From an uncultured Arthrobacter sp. (lineage in GTDB: Bacteria; Actinomycetota; Actinomycetes; Actinomycetales; Micrococcaceae), in the NCBI GenBank assembly GCA_937873245.1, contig CALMVY010000088.1, forward strand, positions 1 through 32,354: a DNA stretch of 32,354 nucleotides, written 5' to 3'. Positions 1 to 7,256 of this stretch are shown in pieces; position 1 is the stretch's first letter; the number at the start of each line of letters is the position of its first letter. The notes beneath the pieces are model-generated. The model was not told the DNA's origin. It ran no database searches and saw only the letters and a program-made list of their open reading frames with translations. A program made the position numbers and the translations under genes.

Positions 1-165
1 GTACGCCTCGCCCGCGTTGACGTCCGGCGCCGGGATGTTCTCCGAGGTGACCGGTCCGGTGCCGGGGGCGGCGAGCACCGGGCTGACGGCGAGGGTCATG
101 GTGCCGATGACGGCGGCCAGCGACATGGCCAGGACGCGGGACTTCCTGAGTGATGCACTTCCCAT
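1..165 (-). CDS. secreted protein, N-terminal part only (cut by window edge)
   Basis: Reading from an ATG at 165 toward position 1, the frame stays open for 55 codons and runs off the window. The peptide starts MGSASLRKSRVLAMSLAAVI, with a basic n-region (R7, K8, R10), a hydrophobic core through about residue 31 and a likely signal-peptidase site near VLAAP (residues 30-34). This is a classical Sec signal peptide. The mature start is small-residue rich (GTGPVTSENIPAPDVNAGEAY) with no recognisable domain, so the function cannot be named; extracellular nucleases and esterases in actinobacteria can begin like this, but that is only a guess. It is divergent from the guaB3 gene and shares the 250-bp region holding the ATTGACAG/CTGTCAAT palindrome. 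A TATAGA stretch lies 11 nt upstream of the ATG; no strong ribosome binding site is visible. Confidence 0.7.
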   Translation of the reverse strand, partial: MGSASLRKSRVLAMSLAAVIGTMTLAVSPVLAAPGTGPVTSENIPAPDVNAGEAY

Positions 166-284
166 GGGTTCTGCTTTCTATAACCGGGCACTACGGATTG
201 CCCGGAACGGGGTGTGGAGGCCCGCCGGCGGAAATTCCGGCTGGCCGAAAGCAAACGTAAAAGCATTTTCACGGTTTGTAAAGT

Positions 285-303
285 ATTGACAGATACTGTC
301 AAT
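285..303. promoter_or_regulatory. 8-bp palindrome with 3-nt centre, candidate operator
   Basis: ATTGACAG-ATA-CTGTCAAT is a perfect inverted repeat with 8-bp arms and a 3-nt centre. Each arm contains a TTGACA -35-like hexamer, one per strand, in the gap between the divergent secreted-protein gene and guaB3. It sits in a locally AT-rich island. Symmetry of this size suits a dimeric repressor; which gene it controls and by what protein is unknown. Confidence 0.5.
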
Positions 304-402
304 TACATGTGAACTATCGGTTATGAGGTCCGTCTGGGGGCCAGTTGCGGACAGTCCGGGGCGGTCCCGCCGTGTGCTGCGCATGCGGGGAGGCCCGTCC
401 AG

Positions 403-408
403 TAAAGT
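403..408 (+). promoter_or_regulatory. -10 element TAAAGT of guaB3, leaderless arrangement
   Basis: TAAAGT ends exactly 6 nt before the GTG start at 415, so transcription would begin at or next to the start codon. No Shine-Dalgarno sequence is needed in this layout. No good -35 is visible. Confidence 0.55.
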
Positions 409-414
409 GGGGAC

Positions 415-1551
415 GTGACTTACGAGATTGAGATTGGCCGAGGCAAGCGTGGGCGTCGTGCCTACTCCCTGGATGACATTGCGATCGTCCCCAACCGGCG
501 CACGCGCGACCCCAAGGATGTGTCCGTCGCGTGGCAGATCGATGCCTACAAGTTCGACATGCCGGTCATCGCCGCGCCGATGGATTCGGCCATGTCGCCC
601 GAGACCGTCATCGCCCTGGGCCGCCTCGGCGGACTCGGCGTCCTGGACCTCGAGGGCCTCTGGACGCGCTACGAGGACCCGCAGTCCGTGCTGGACCAGA
701 TCGGTGCGCTCCAGGACGAAACCAACAGCCCGGCCGTCACCCGCCGGATGCAGGAGCTCTACCAGGCCCCGATCCAGCCTGAGCTGATCACGTCCAGGCT
801 CGCTGAGATCCGCGCCGCCGGTGTCACGGTGGCGGGCTCCCTCACCCCGCAGCGGACCCAGGAACACTACAAAACCGTGGTGGCCGCCGGCGTCGACATC
901 TTCGTGATCCGCGGCACCACCGTCTCCGCCGAGCACGTCTCGAAGGACCACGAGCCGCTGAACCTCAAGCAGTTCATCTACGAACTCGATGTCCCCGTGA
1001 TCGTCGGCGGGGCCGCAGGCTACACCCCGGCTCTGCACCTCATGCGCACCGGTGCAGCCGGTGTGCTGGTCGGCTTCGGCGGCGGCGCCACGAGCACCAC
1101 CCGCCGCGCCCTGGGCATCCACTCGCCCATGGCCTCCGCCATCTCCGACGTCGCCGCTGCCCGGCGCGACTACATGGATGAGTCCGGCGGCCGCTACGTC
1201 CACGTGATCGCCGACGGCGGCATGGGATCCTCCGGTGACATCGTCAAGGCCATCGCCATGGGCGCCGACGCCGTGATGCTGGGCAGCGCCCTCGCCCGTG
1301 CCGAAGAAGCCCCGGGCAAGGGCTGGCACTGGGGCCAGGAGGCACACCACCTGGAACTTCCCCGCGGCGACAGGGTCAACGTCGGCACCGTCGGACCTCT
1401 CGAAGAGGTCCTTTTCGGGCCGGGCCACCACACCAACGGAACGGCCAACCTGATCGGTGCGCTGCGCCGTTCCATGGCGACCACCGGCTATTCGGACCTG
1501 AAGGAATTCCAGCGCGTCGACGTCGTCGTGTCCCCTTACGCCGGCAACTGA
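415..1551 (+). CDS. guaB3: GuaB3-type IMP dehydrogenase-related protein
   Basis: A 378-residue TIM-barrel protein of the IMPDH/GMP reductase superfamily. It lacks the CBS-domain insertion of true IMPDH and has the typical GuaB3 length. Visible marks are the N-terminal SLDDIAIVPNRRTRD, the barrel strand VIAAPMDSAMSPE (residues 51-63), the nucleotide-phosphate region VGFGGGATSTTR (about 219-230) and ADGGMGSSGDIVKAIAMGAD, followed by GALRRSMATTGYSDLKEFQ near the C terminus. In IMPDH and GMP reductase the loop GSxCTTR carries the catalytic cysteine; here the aligned residue is Ser227, so the normal cysteine-adduct chemistry is not available. Actinobacterial genomes usually carry this paralogue beside the true guaB; the true guaB is not in this window. 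The GTG start at 415 is supported by the -10 element 6 nt upstream. The role in purine nucleotide metabolism is inferred from the family; the exact reaction is uncertain. Confidence 0.9.
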   Translation: MTYEIEIGRGKRGRRAYSLDDIAIVPNRRTRDPKDVSVAWQIDAYKFDMPVIAAPMDSAMSPETVIALGRLGGLGVLDLEGLWTRYEDPQSVLDQIGALQDETNSPAVTRRMQELYQAPIQPELITSRLAEIRAAGVTVAGSLTPQRTQEHYKTVVAAGVDIFVIRGTTVSAEHVSKDHEPLNLKQFIYELDVPVIVGGAAGYTPALHLMRTGAAGVLVGFGGGATSTTRRALGIHSPMASAISDVAAARRDYMDESGGRYVHVIADGGMGSSGDIVKAIAMGADAVMLGSALARAEEAPGKGWHWGQEAHHLELPRGDRVNVGTVGPLEEVLFGPGHHTNGTANLIGALRRSMATTGYSDLKEFQRVDVVVSPYAGN

Positions 1552-1581
1552 CGCCCCCCTGCCCATCCGGGGAAGTTGGAA

Positions 1582-1598
1582 GTAGTGTGGTGCACTAC
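1582..1598. promoter_or_regulatory. inverted repeat in the glpD leader, candidate promoter/operator
   Basis: GTAGTG-TGGTG-CACTAC has perfect 6-bp arms around 5 nt and ends 27 nt before the glpD ATG. It overlaps a TAGTGT hexamer (1583-1588) that could be a -10 element. A glycerol-responsive repressor is a reasonable guess for a binding protein, but nothing here identifies it. Confidence 0.4.
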
Positions 1599-1625
1599 GA
1601 GCTTTGATCCGGATGGAGGCGTGAC

Positions 1626-3377
1626 ATGAACAGTTTTCCCGGCGGTTCTCCCAAGGCCGGCGGTGCCCTTGGGCCTGCGGAACGCGAAGCGTCACTCGCG
1701 GTACTCAGGGGCACCACCGACCCGGGCAAGGAGCTCGACATCCTGATTGTCGGCGGCGGAATCGTCGGGACCGGCGCCGCCCTGGACGCCGTCACGCGCG
1801 GCCTGAGCGTCGGCATCGTGGAGGCCAACGACTGGGCCGCAGGCACATCCTCCCGTTCCTCGAAGCTCATCCACGGCGGCCTCCGCTACCTGGAGATGCT
1901 CGACTTCGCCCTCGTTAAGGAGGCGCTGCACGAACGCGGGCTGATCCTCTCCGCGCTCGCCCCGCACCTGGCCCGGCCCGTCCCGTTCCTCTACCCGCTC
2001 ACCAAGCCTTTCCTCGAACGGCCCTACGTGGGCGCCGGCATCGCCTTGTACGACGCCATGTCCATCTCCACCGGCCAGCGCCGGGGCGTGCCGTTCCACA
2101 AGCACCTGAGCCGGCGGGGGACCCTGCGCGCTGCGCCCAGCCTGAAGGACGACGCGTTCGTCGGGTCCATCCGGTACTACGACGGACAGGTGGACGATGC
2201 CAAGTACTGCGCCAACCTGGTCCGCACCGCGGCGTACTACGGCGCCCATGCGGTGAACCAGATGTCCGTGGTCTCCTTCCTCCGGGAAGGCGAACGCGTG
2301 GTCGGCGCGAAAGTGGTCAACCATGAGGACGGCACCACCTTCAACATCAAGGCCAAACAGGTCATCAATGCCACGGGCGTCTGGACGGACGAAACCCAGG
2401 CCATGGTGACCGACCGCGGCCAGCTCAAGGTGCGCGCCTCGAAGGGCATCCACCTCGTGGTGCCGCGGGACCGTTTCCAATCGACCGTGGGGCTGATCCT
2501 GCGGACCGAGAAATCCGTCCTTTTCGTCATCCCCTGGGGCCGGCACTGGATCATCGGCACCACCGACACCGACTGGCACCTGGACAAGGCCCACCCGGCC
2601 GCGTCCAGCAAGGACATCGACTACATCCTGGAGCATGTGAACCGGGTCCTGAAACGCCCGCTTACCCGCGAGGACGTCGAGGGCGTCTACGCCGGGCTCC
2701 GCCCGCTCCTGGCCGGCGAAAATGACTCCACCGCCAAACTCTCCCGCGAACACGTCGTAGCCCACCCGGTCCCCGGACTTGTCGTGGTGGCCGGCGGCAA
2801 ATGGACCACCTACCGGGTCATGGCCAAGGACGCCGTCGACGAGGCGACCCGCAGCATGGACGAGCGGGTCCCGCCCAGCTGCACGGAGTCCATTCCACTG
2901 CTCGGCGCCAGCGGATTCAAGGCCACATGGAACAAGCGGAACCGGATGGCGGAGGAGACCGGCGTTCACGTGGCGCGGATCGAGCACCTGCTCAACCGCT
3001 ACGGCTCCATGGCCCCGGAAGTGCTGGCGCTGATTACCGAAAACCCGGAACTTGGAGAGCCCCTGCCCGGTGCCGACGACTACCTGGCCGCCGAGGCAGT
3101 GTACGCCGCCACCCATGAGGGTGCCCGGCATGTGCAGGACGTGCTGACCCGCCGGACCAGGATTTCCATCGAGGCCTGGGACCGCGGAGTGTCCGCCGCA
3201 CCGGTAGTCGCTAAACTGATGGGAGAAGTCCTCGGCTGGAGCGATGCCCAGCGCGAGGGCGAGATCAAGCACTACCTGGCCAGGGTCGACGCCGAACGGC
3301 TCAGCCAGGAGCAGCCGGACGACGAATCTGCTGACGCGGCACGACTGGGCGTCGAGGACATCGTTCCGCTGCGTTGA
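1626..3377 (+). CDS. glpD: glycerol-3-phosphate dehydrogenase, FAD-dependent
   Basis: A 583-residue membrane-associated flavoprotein that oxidises sn-glycerol-3-phosphate to dihydroxyacetone phosphate and passes electrons to quinone. The FAD-binding Rossmann motif LIVGGGIVGTGAALDA lies at about residues 40-55. It is followed by the family signature GTSSRSSKLIHGGLRYLE, a central substrate region containing RYYDGQVDDAKY, and TDTDWH plus GVYAGLRPLL in the catalytic half. The C-terminal DAO_C-like helical domain starts around residue 410. Length is normal for actinobacterial GlpD. The ATG at 1626 has a GGAGG ribosome binding site at 1615-1619, 6 nt upstream. The gene stands alone between guaB3 and a PTS EIIA gene; no glycerol kinase or facilitator is in the window. 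A strong hairpin follows the stop codon. Confidence 0.95.
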   Translation: MNSFPGGSPKAGGALGPAEREASLAVLRGTTDPGKELDILIVGGGIVGTGAALDAVTRGLSVGIVEANDWAAGTSSRSSKLIHGGLRYLEMLDFALVKEALHERGLILSALAPHLARPVPFLYPLTKPFLERPYVGAGIALYDAMSISTGQRRGVPFHKHLSRRGTLRAAPSLKDDAFVGSIRYYDGQVDDAKYCANLVRTAAYYGAHAVNQMSVVSFLREGERVVGAKVVNHEDGTTFNIKAKQVINATGVWTDETQAMVTDRGQLKVRASKGIHLVVPRDRFQSTVGLILRTEKSVLFVIPWGRHWIIGTTDTDWHLDKAHPAASSKDIDYILEHVNRVLKRPLTREDVEGVYAGLRPLLAGENDSTAKLSREHVVAHPVPGLVVVAGGKWTTYRVMAKDAVDEATRSMDERVPPSCTESIPLLGASGFKATWNKRNRMAEETGVHVARIEHLLNRYGSMAPEVLALITENPELGEPLPGADDYLAAEAVYAATHEGARHVQDVLTRRTRISIEAWDRGVSAAPVVAKLMGEVLGWSDAQREGEIKHYLARVDAERLSQEQPDDESADAARLGVEDIVPLR

Positions 3378-3388
3378 CCGGCAGCGTC

Positions 3389-3420
3389 CGCCGGCAGCCT
3401 CGACTCCGAGGCTGCCGGCG
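3389..3420 (+). terminator. 14-bp perfect hairpin after glpD
   Basis: Arms 3389-3402 and 3407-3420 pair perfectly around the loop ACTC, giving 14 bp of mostly G-C pairs. There is no T-tract, a common form of terminator in high-GC actinobacteria. It starts 11 nt after the glpD stop. Confidence 0.7.
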
Positions 3421-3448
3421 CACTGACGCCATTTCGAAGGGATAGCAC

Positions 3449-3937
3449 TTGGCGGAACCACTGGACCGGTATGACGCCGAGCTCACCACCCCCGACATGG
3501 TGATCCTCGAGATGGACGCCACCGACAAGCTCGACGCCGCCTCCCAGCTGGCGGAACGGATGCACGCCGCCGGACGCATCTCCGATCTCCCCGGCTTCCT
3601 CCAGCACGTCAACGCCCGTGAACACCAGCTGGCCACGGGCCTGCCGGGTGGCATCGGACTGCCGCACGCACGCAGCGAATTCGTCTCCAGAACGTCCATC
3701 GCCGTCGGCATCACAAAATACGGCAAGGCGCTCGACTTCGGCGCTGCCGACGGGCCGGCGACGGTGGTCCTCTTGATCGCGACGCCGGCAAGTTCGTTTT
3801 CCGAGCACCTCGAAGTGCTGGCCACCCTGGCCCGGTCCTTGTCGAAGGAATCATTCCGCGAATCGCTCCGCCGTGCCTACGACCCCGAAGTGATCGCGGA
3901 ACTCATCAATTCCAGCCTGGTCTTCTTCGACCACTGA
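3449..3937 (+). CDS. PTS EIIA component, fructose/mannitol type
   Basis: A 162-residue cytoplasmic phosphocarrier domain, about the full length of a single EIIA-Fru/Ntr domain. The active-site motif GGIGLPHARSE places the phospho-accepting histidine at His73; the upstream partner histidine is probably His59 in NAREHQLATGL. There is no HPr or EIIB/EIIC domain attached and none in the window, so it depends on components encoded elsewhere or acts in regulation like EIIA-Ntr. The TTG start at 3449 is chosen because GAAGGGA (3436-3442) sits 6 nt upstream and the conserved domain begins soon after. Its position after glpD, behind that gene's terminator, suggests separate expression. Sugar specificity cannot be read from sequence alone. 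Confidence 0.85.
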   Translation: MAEPLDRYDAELTTPDMVILEMDATDKLDAASQLAERMHAAGRISDLPGFLQHVNAREHQLATGLPGGIGLPHARSEFVSRTSIAVGITKYGKALDFGAADGPATVVLLIATPASSFSEHLEVLATLARSLSKESFRESLRRAYDPEVIAELINSSLVFFDH

Positions 3938-3986
3938 ACCCGCTCACCTCTGCAGGCCCGTTTCGTTGTTCTACACGCCGACGAAG

Positions 3987-3992
3987 TACGGT
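3987..3992 (+). promoter_or_regulatory. -10 element TACGGT of the SURF1-like gene
   Basis: TACGGT ends 6 nt before the GTG at 3999, again a leaderless layout. The AAGGGG just upstream of the GTG is too close to serve as a normal ribosome binding site. Confidence 0.5.
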
Positions 3993-3998
3993 TAAGGG

Positions 3999-4907
3999 GT
4001 GCTGAAAACTGCCCTCAAACCCCGCTGGATCGCCGGACTCGTGTTCGCGATCGTCGTCTCAGGGGTGTTTGTGCTGCTCAGCCAGTGGCAGTTCGGCCGC
4101 TCGACCCAGCCGGAGGCGCCAGTCTCCGCCACCACCGAGGAACCCAAACCGCTGACTACGACGCTCCAGCCCGGGGATTTCTTCCCGGGTTCGGTTGCCG
4201 ACCAGGTCGTCACCGCGACCGGGAACTACGATCCGGACAAGCAGGTCCTGGTCCCGGGCCGCCTGAATGGCGGAGCCTCGGGCTACTGGATCGTTTCTGC
4301 CCTGGCCGTAAAGGACGCCCCCGCCCTGACCGGAGCCGGCGCTTCGCCCCAGACCTGGATCCCGGTGGCCCGCGGCTGGGTGGCCGACCCCGCGGACGCC
4401 GCTGCGCCGCCGTCGGGCACCATTGAACTGACCGGACGGCTGCTGCCGTCCGAAGCCCCGCTGCCCGGCACCGACGCCGGCCCCGGGCGGGCCAGCGCCG
4501 TGTCCGTCGCGGAACTCATCAACATCTGGGACATCAGCAGCTACCCCGGCTTTGTCGCTGCGAGTTCCGAACTCTCCGGCGGCAGCGACGTCGGTGCCGC
4601 CGCATCCGGCGGAGAGGTCAAGCCGCTGAACATCGGGCCGCAGCCGCCTGCCGGGAAGATCAACTGGCTGAACCTCTTCTACGCCATCGAATGGGTGGTG
4701 TTCGGTGGCTTCGCACTCTTCATCTGGTGGCGGCTGGTGAAGGACGACTATCGCCGCGACCTCGAGGACGCCCTCGACGAGGAGCAGGAAGCCGCGGCGC
4801 AGCACGTCCCCGACCCTGACGCCACCGAACCGCGTGCCACGGAAACCCGCCCCACCGAAACCCGCACCACCGAAACGCGCCCCACCGAAACGAAAGTGCA
4901 ATCATGA
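3999..4907 (+). CDS. SURF1 family cytochrome oxidase assembly protein
   Basis: A 302-residue membrane protein with the SURF1 layout: an N-terminal transmembrane helix (about residues 10-27, WIAGLVFAIVVSGVFVLL followed by SQWQFGR), a long extracytoplasmic domain, and a C-terminal helix (about 226-247, in LNLFYAIEWVVFGGFALFIW) followed by a basic stop-transfer WRLVKDDYRRD. SURF1 proteins aid assembly of haem-copper cytochrome c oxidase; this role is inferred from the family. The extracytoplasmic part contains the usual VLVPGR and PVARGWV segments. The cytoplasmic tail ends in five tandem pentapeptides of the type (A/P/T)TETR, encoded by 15-bp repeats at 4821-4895. The stop codon overlaps the ATG of the DUF3817 gene by 4 bases, so the two are translationally coupled. 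Confidence 0.85.
   Translation: MLKTALKPRWIAGLVFAIVVSGVFVLLSQWQFGRSTQPEAPVSATTEEPKPLTTTLQPGDFFPGSVADQVVTATGNYDPDKQVLVPGRLNGGASGYWIVSALAVKDAPALTGAGASPQTWIPVARGWVADPADAAAPPSGTIELTGRLLPSEAPLPGTDAGPGRASAVSVAELINIWDISSYPGFVAASSELSGGSDVGAAASGGEVKPLNIGPQPPAGKINWLNLFYAIEWVVFGGFALFIWWRLVKDDYRRDLEDALDEEQEAAAQHVPDPDATEPRATETRPTETRTTETRPTETKVQS
4821..4895 (+). repeat. five 15-bp tandem repeats inside the SURF1-like gene
   Basis: Five 15-nt units encode ATEPR, ATETR, PTETR, TTETR and PTETK at the end of the cytoplasmic tail. The third unit reads CCCACCGAAACCCGC; the others differ at a few bases. Confidence 0.85.
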
Positions 4908-5416
4908 TCGAGCCCCAGCCGGCCGTCCAGCCGCAGCAGTCCACCGCAACGGGAGCCGCGGGCGGCAAAAAGCGCCGCTTTGGCGGAACCGAGGCCCAGA
5001 TCCGTTCCGCGCTGAAGTTCTACAAGGTGCTTGCCTACATGACCGGCATCATGCTGCTCCTGCTCTGCGCCGAATTGATTGCCCGCTACGTCTTCGGCCA
5101 GTACCTCTTCCTGGGCGGCACCAACGCCGTCACCGGCGAGCCCTTCGGCTTCGGGTTCGCCGACGCCGAGCCGCCCGGCGTCATCGGCGGGGTGAACCTC
5201 TCCGTCGCGGTGCTGATCGTGCACGGCTGGATGTACGTCGTGTACCTCATGTCCAACTTCCGCCTGTGGTCGCTGATGCGCTGGCCGTTCCTGAAGATGA
5301 TCGTCCTGGCGCTCGGCGGCGTCGTGCCGTTCCTGTCCTTCGTCGTGGAGAAGAAGTTCCACGCCGAGGTGGAGGCCGAACTGGCCGCGAACCCGCAGGC
5401 CCCGCAGCGCTACTGA
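4904..5416 (+). CDS. DUF3817 family membrane protein
   Basis: A 170-residue integral membrane protein of the DUF3817 type, common in actinobacteria and of unknown function. A basic, disordered N-terminal tail (GGKKRRFGGTEAQIRSAL) leads into three predicted transmembrane helices at about residues 42-64, 98-117 and 130-147. Family-like features are LKFYKVLAYMTGIMLLLLCAE, the HGWMYVVYL helix and the WPFLKMIVLALGG helix, ending in a charged tail (EKKFHAEVEAEL). The ATG at 4904 overlaps the preceding stop as ATGA, so it is probably translated together with the SURF1-like protein. A link to respiratory-chain membrane assembly is only suggested by that coupling. Confidence 0.85.
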   Translation: MIEPQPAVQPQQSTATGAAGGKKRRFGGTEAQIRSALKFYKVLAYMTGIMLLLLCAELIARYVFGQYLFLGGTNAVTGEPFGFGFADAEPPGVIGGVNLSVAVLIVHGWMYVVYLMSNFRLWSLMRWPFLKMIVLALGGVVPFLSFVVEKKFHAEVEAELAANPQAPQRY

Positions 5417-5446
5417 ACCCACGCAGGGCGGAGCGGCTGCTTGGCG

Positions 5447-5466
5447 AGCCCGCCCGCCGTCGGGCT
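5447..5466 (+). terminator. weak hairpin after the DUF3817 gene
   Basis: AGCCCG (5447-5452) pairs with CGGGCT (5461-5466) around 8 nt, 30 nt downstream of the stop. There is no T-tract beyond TT. It may separate the SURF1/DUF3817 unit from guaA. Confidence 0.35.
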
Positions 5467-5546
5467 TCCGTGTGACTTCGCTTACCCGGCGGCAGTTTCC
5501 GGGCCCGGACCGGCTTCTCAATGTGCGGGCCGACGGCGCCGCAAAG

Positions 5547-5552
5547 TAGGCT
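5547..5552 (+). promoter_or_regulatory. -10 element TAGGCT of guaA
   Basis: TAGGCT ends 6 nt before the guaA GTG at 5559, predicting a leaderless transcript. There is no Shine-Dalgarno sequence and no room for a purine riboswitch between this element and the start. Confidence 0.5.
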
Positions 5553-5558
5553 TGTACG

Positions 5559-7148
5559 GTGACTACTCCCACTGCATCCCAGACGTCCCACAAGCCCGTG
5601 CTGGTTGTTGACTACGGTGCCCAGTACGCGCAGCTGATCGCCCGCCGCGTCCGGGAAGCGAACGTGTATTCGGAAGTGGTTCCGCATACCTACAGCACCG
5701 AGCAGCTCCTGGCCAAGAACCCCGCCGCCATCATCCTCTCCGGCGGCCCCGCCAGCGTCTACGCCGAAGGTGCCCCCAGCGTCGGCGCTGACCTCTTTGA
5801 GGCCGGAATCCCGGTCTTCGGCATCTGCTACGGCTTCCAGGCGATGGCCAACGCACTCGGCGGCAAGGTGGCCCAGACCGGGCTCCGCGAGTATGGCGCC
5901 ACCGAGACCACTACCGTCGGTGAAGGCCGCTCCATCCTGGCCGGCATGCCCCAGCACCAGAGCACCTGGATGAGCCACGGCGACTCCGTCCACGAGGCTC
6001 CGGAAGGCTTTGAGGTCCTCGCGACGACGGCGGGAGCCGACGTCGCCGCCTTCGCCAACGAAGAGAAGAGCCTCTACGGAGTGCAGTGGCACCCCGAAGT
6101 GAAGCACTCGGCTTACGGACAGCAGGTCCTCGAGAACTTCCTCTTCAAGGGCGCCAAGCTGGAGCCGAACTGGACCACCGGCAACATCCTCGAGGAGCAG
6201 GTCGACCGGATCCGCGAACAGATCGGCGACGCACGGGTCATCTGCGGCCTGTCCGGCGGCGTGGACTCCGCCGTCGCCGCCGCCCTGGTCCAGCGCGCCG
6301 TGGGCGACCAGCTGACCTGTGTGTTCGTGGACCACGGACTGCTGCGCGAAGGCGAAGCGGAACAGGTCGAACGCGACTTCGTGGCCGCGACCGGCGTCAA
6401 GCTCTACGTTGCCAACGAACAGGAGCGCTTCCAGGCGGCCCTGGCCGGTGTCAGCGACCCGGAGACCAAGCGCAAGATCATTGGCCGCGAATTCATCCGC
6501 GCCTTCGAGGAGGCCGAGTTGGCGATCATCGCCGAGGCGGCCGCGCACGGCGAGAAGATCAAGTTCCTCGTCCAGGGCACGCTGTACCCCGACGTCGTCG
6601 AATCCGGCGGCGGCGAAGGTGCCGCGAACATCAAGAGCCACCACAACGTGGGCGGACTGCCGGAAGACCTGCAGTTCGAACTCGTCGAACCGCTGCGCGC
6701 CCTGTTCAAGGACGAGGTCCGCGCCGTCGGTGCCCAGCTCGGCCTGCCGCAGGAAATCGTGGGACGCCAGCCGTTTCCCGGACCGGGGCTTGGCATCCGG
6801 ATCGTTGGTGAAGTCACCAAGGAGCGGCTGGACCTGCTGCGCAAGGCCGACGCCATCGCGCGGGCCGAACTGACCGCTGCCGGACTGGACAATGAGGTCT
6901 GGCAGATGCCGGTTGTCCTGCTGGCTGATGTCCGCAGCGTTGGCGTCCAGGGCGATGGGCGCACCTACGGCCACCCGATTGTGTTGCGCCCCGTCTCCTC
7001 CGAAGACGCCATGACGGCGGACTGGTCGCGGTTGCCCTACGACCTGCTGGCCAGGATCTCCAACCGCATCACCAACGAGGTGGACGGCGTGAACCGCGTG
7101 GTGCTCGATGTGACCAGCAAGCCGCCGGGAACCATCGAATGGGAATAG
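5559..7148 (+). CDS. guaA: GMP synthase (glutamine-hydrolysing)
   Basis: A 529-residue cytoplasmic enzyme that converts XMP to GMP using ATP and glutamine. The class I glutamine amidotransferase domain occupies about residues 12-200: nucleophile Cys90 in FGICYGFQ, and His178 and Glu180 in VQWHPEVKHS. The ATP pyrophosphatase domain follows, with the PP-loop SGGVDS at residues 232-237. The C-terminal dimerisation domain includes QPFPGPGLGIRI and ends in the signature KPPGTIEWE. All catalytic residues are present and the length is normal, so it should be active. The GTG start gives the N-terminal extension MTTPTASQTSHKPVLVVDYG typical of actinobacterial GuaA and fits the leaderless -10 element. 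It stands alone, closed by a strong hairpin. Confidence 0.97.
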   Translation: MTTPTASQTSHKPVLVVDYGAQYAQLIARRVREANVYSEVVPHTYSTEQLLAKNPAAIILSGGPASVYAEGAPSVGADLFEAGIPVFGICYGFQAMANALGGKVAQTGLREYGATETTTVGEGRSILAGMPQHQSTWMSHGDSVHEAPEGFEVLATTAGADVAAFANEEKSLYGVQWHPEVKHSAYGQQVLENFLFKGAKLEPNWTTGNILEEQVDRIREQIGDARVICGLSGGVDSAVAAALVQRAVGDQLTCVFVDHGLLREGEAEQVERDFVAATGVKLYVANEQERFQAALAGVSDPETKRKIIGREFIRAFEEAELAIIAEAAAHGEKIKFLVQGTLYPDVVESGGGEGAANIKSHHNVGGLPEDLQFELVEPLRALFKDEVRAVGAQLGLPQEIVGRQPFPGPGLGIRIVGEVTKERLDLLRKADAIARAELTAAGLDNEVWQMPVVLLADVRSVGVQGDGRTYGHPIVLRPVSSEDAMTADWSRLPYDLLARISNRITNEVDGVNRVVLDVTSKPPGTIEWE

Positions 7149-7165
7149 CCCGGTAAGGGTCGCGT

Positions 7166-7200
7166 GAAATGGCCGGTCTCCTGGGGAGGCCGGCCATTTC
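7166..7200 (+). terminator. long hairpin terminator of guaA
   Basis: Arms 7166-7181 and 7185-7200 pair over 16 positions (GAAATGGCCGG with CCGGCCATTTC, then TCTCC with GGAGG including one G-T pair) around the 3-nt loop TGG. It starts 17 nt after the guaA stop. Confidence 0.8.
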
Positions 7201-7256
7201 GCGTCTGGCCGTTTCGTGTCTGGTTATTTCGAGCCCGGGCAATTCACGCCTGGCCG
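7197..7256 (+). repeat. four degenerate 15-bp tandem repeats
   Basis: The units are 7197-7211 TTTCGCGTCTGGCCG, 7212-7226 TTTCGTGTCTGGTTA, 7227-7241 TTTCGAGCCCGGGCA and 7242-7256 ATTCACGCCTGGCCG. The period is exactly 15. The first unit overlaps the 3' arm of the guaA terminator. Confidence 0.7.

Noticed and set aside
178..1695. A 505-codon minus-strand open frame opposite guaB3
   Set aside because: Long antisense frames are expected in high-GC genes. The product is Gly/Asp/His-rich with no domain, and guaB3 on the other strand is certain. The same applies to the long frames opposite glpD, guaA and the helicase-like gene.
5417..5558. Purine riboswitch upstream of guaA
   Set aside because: No three-way-junction fold or conserved aptamer core is visible, and the -10 element lies 6 nt before the start codon, leaving no leader. 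The region before guaB3 likewise shows none.
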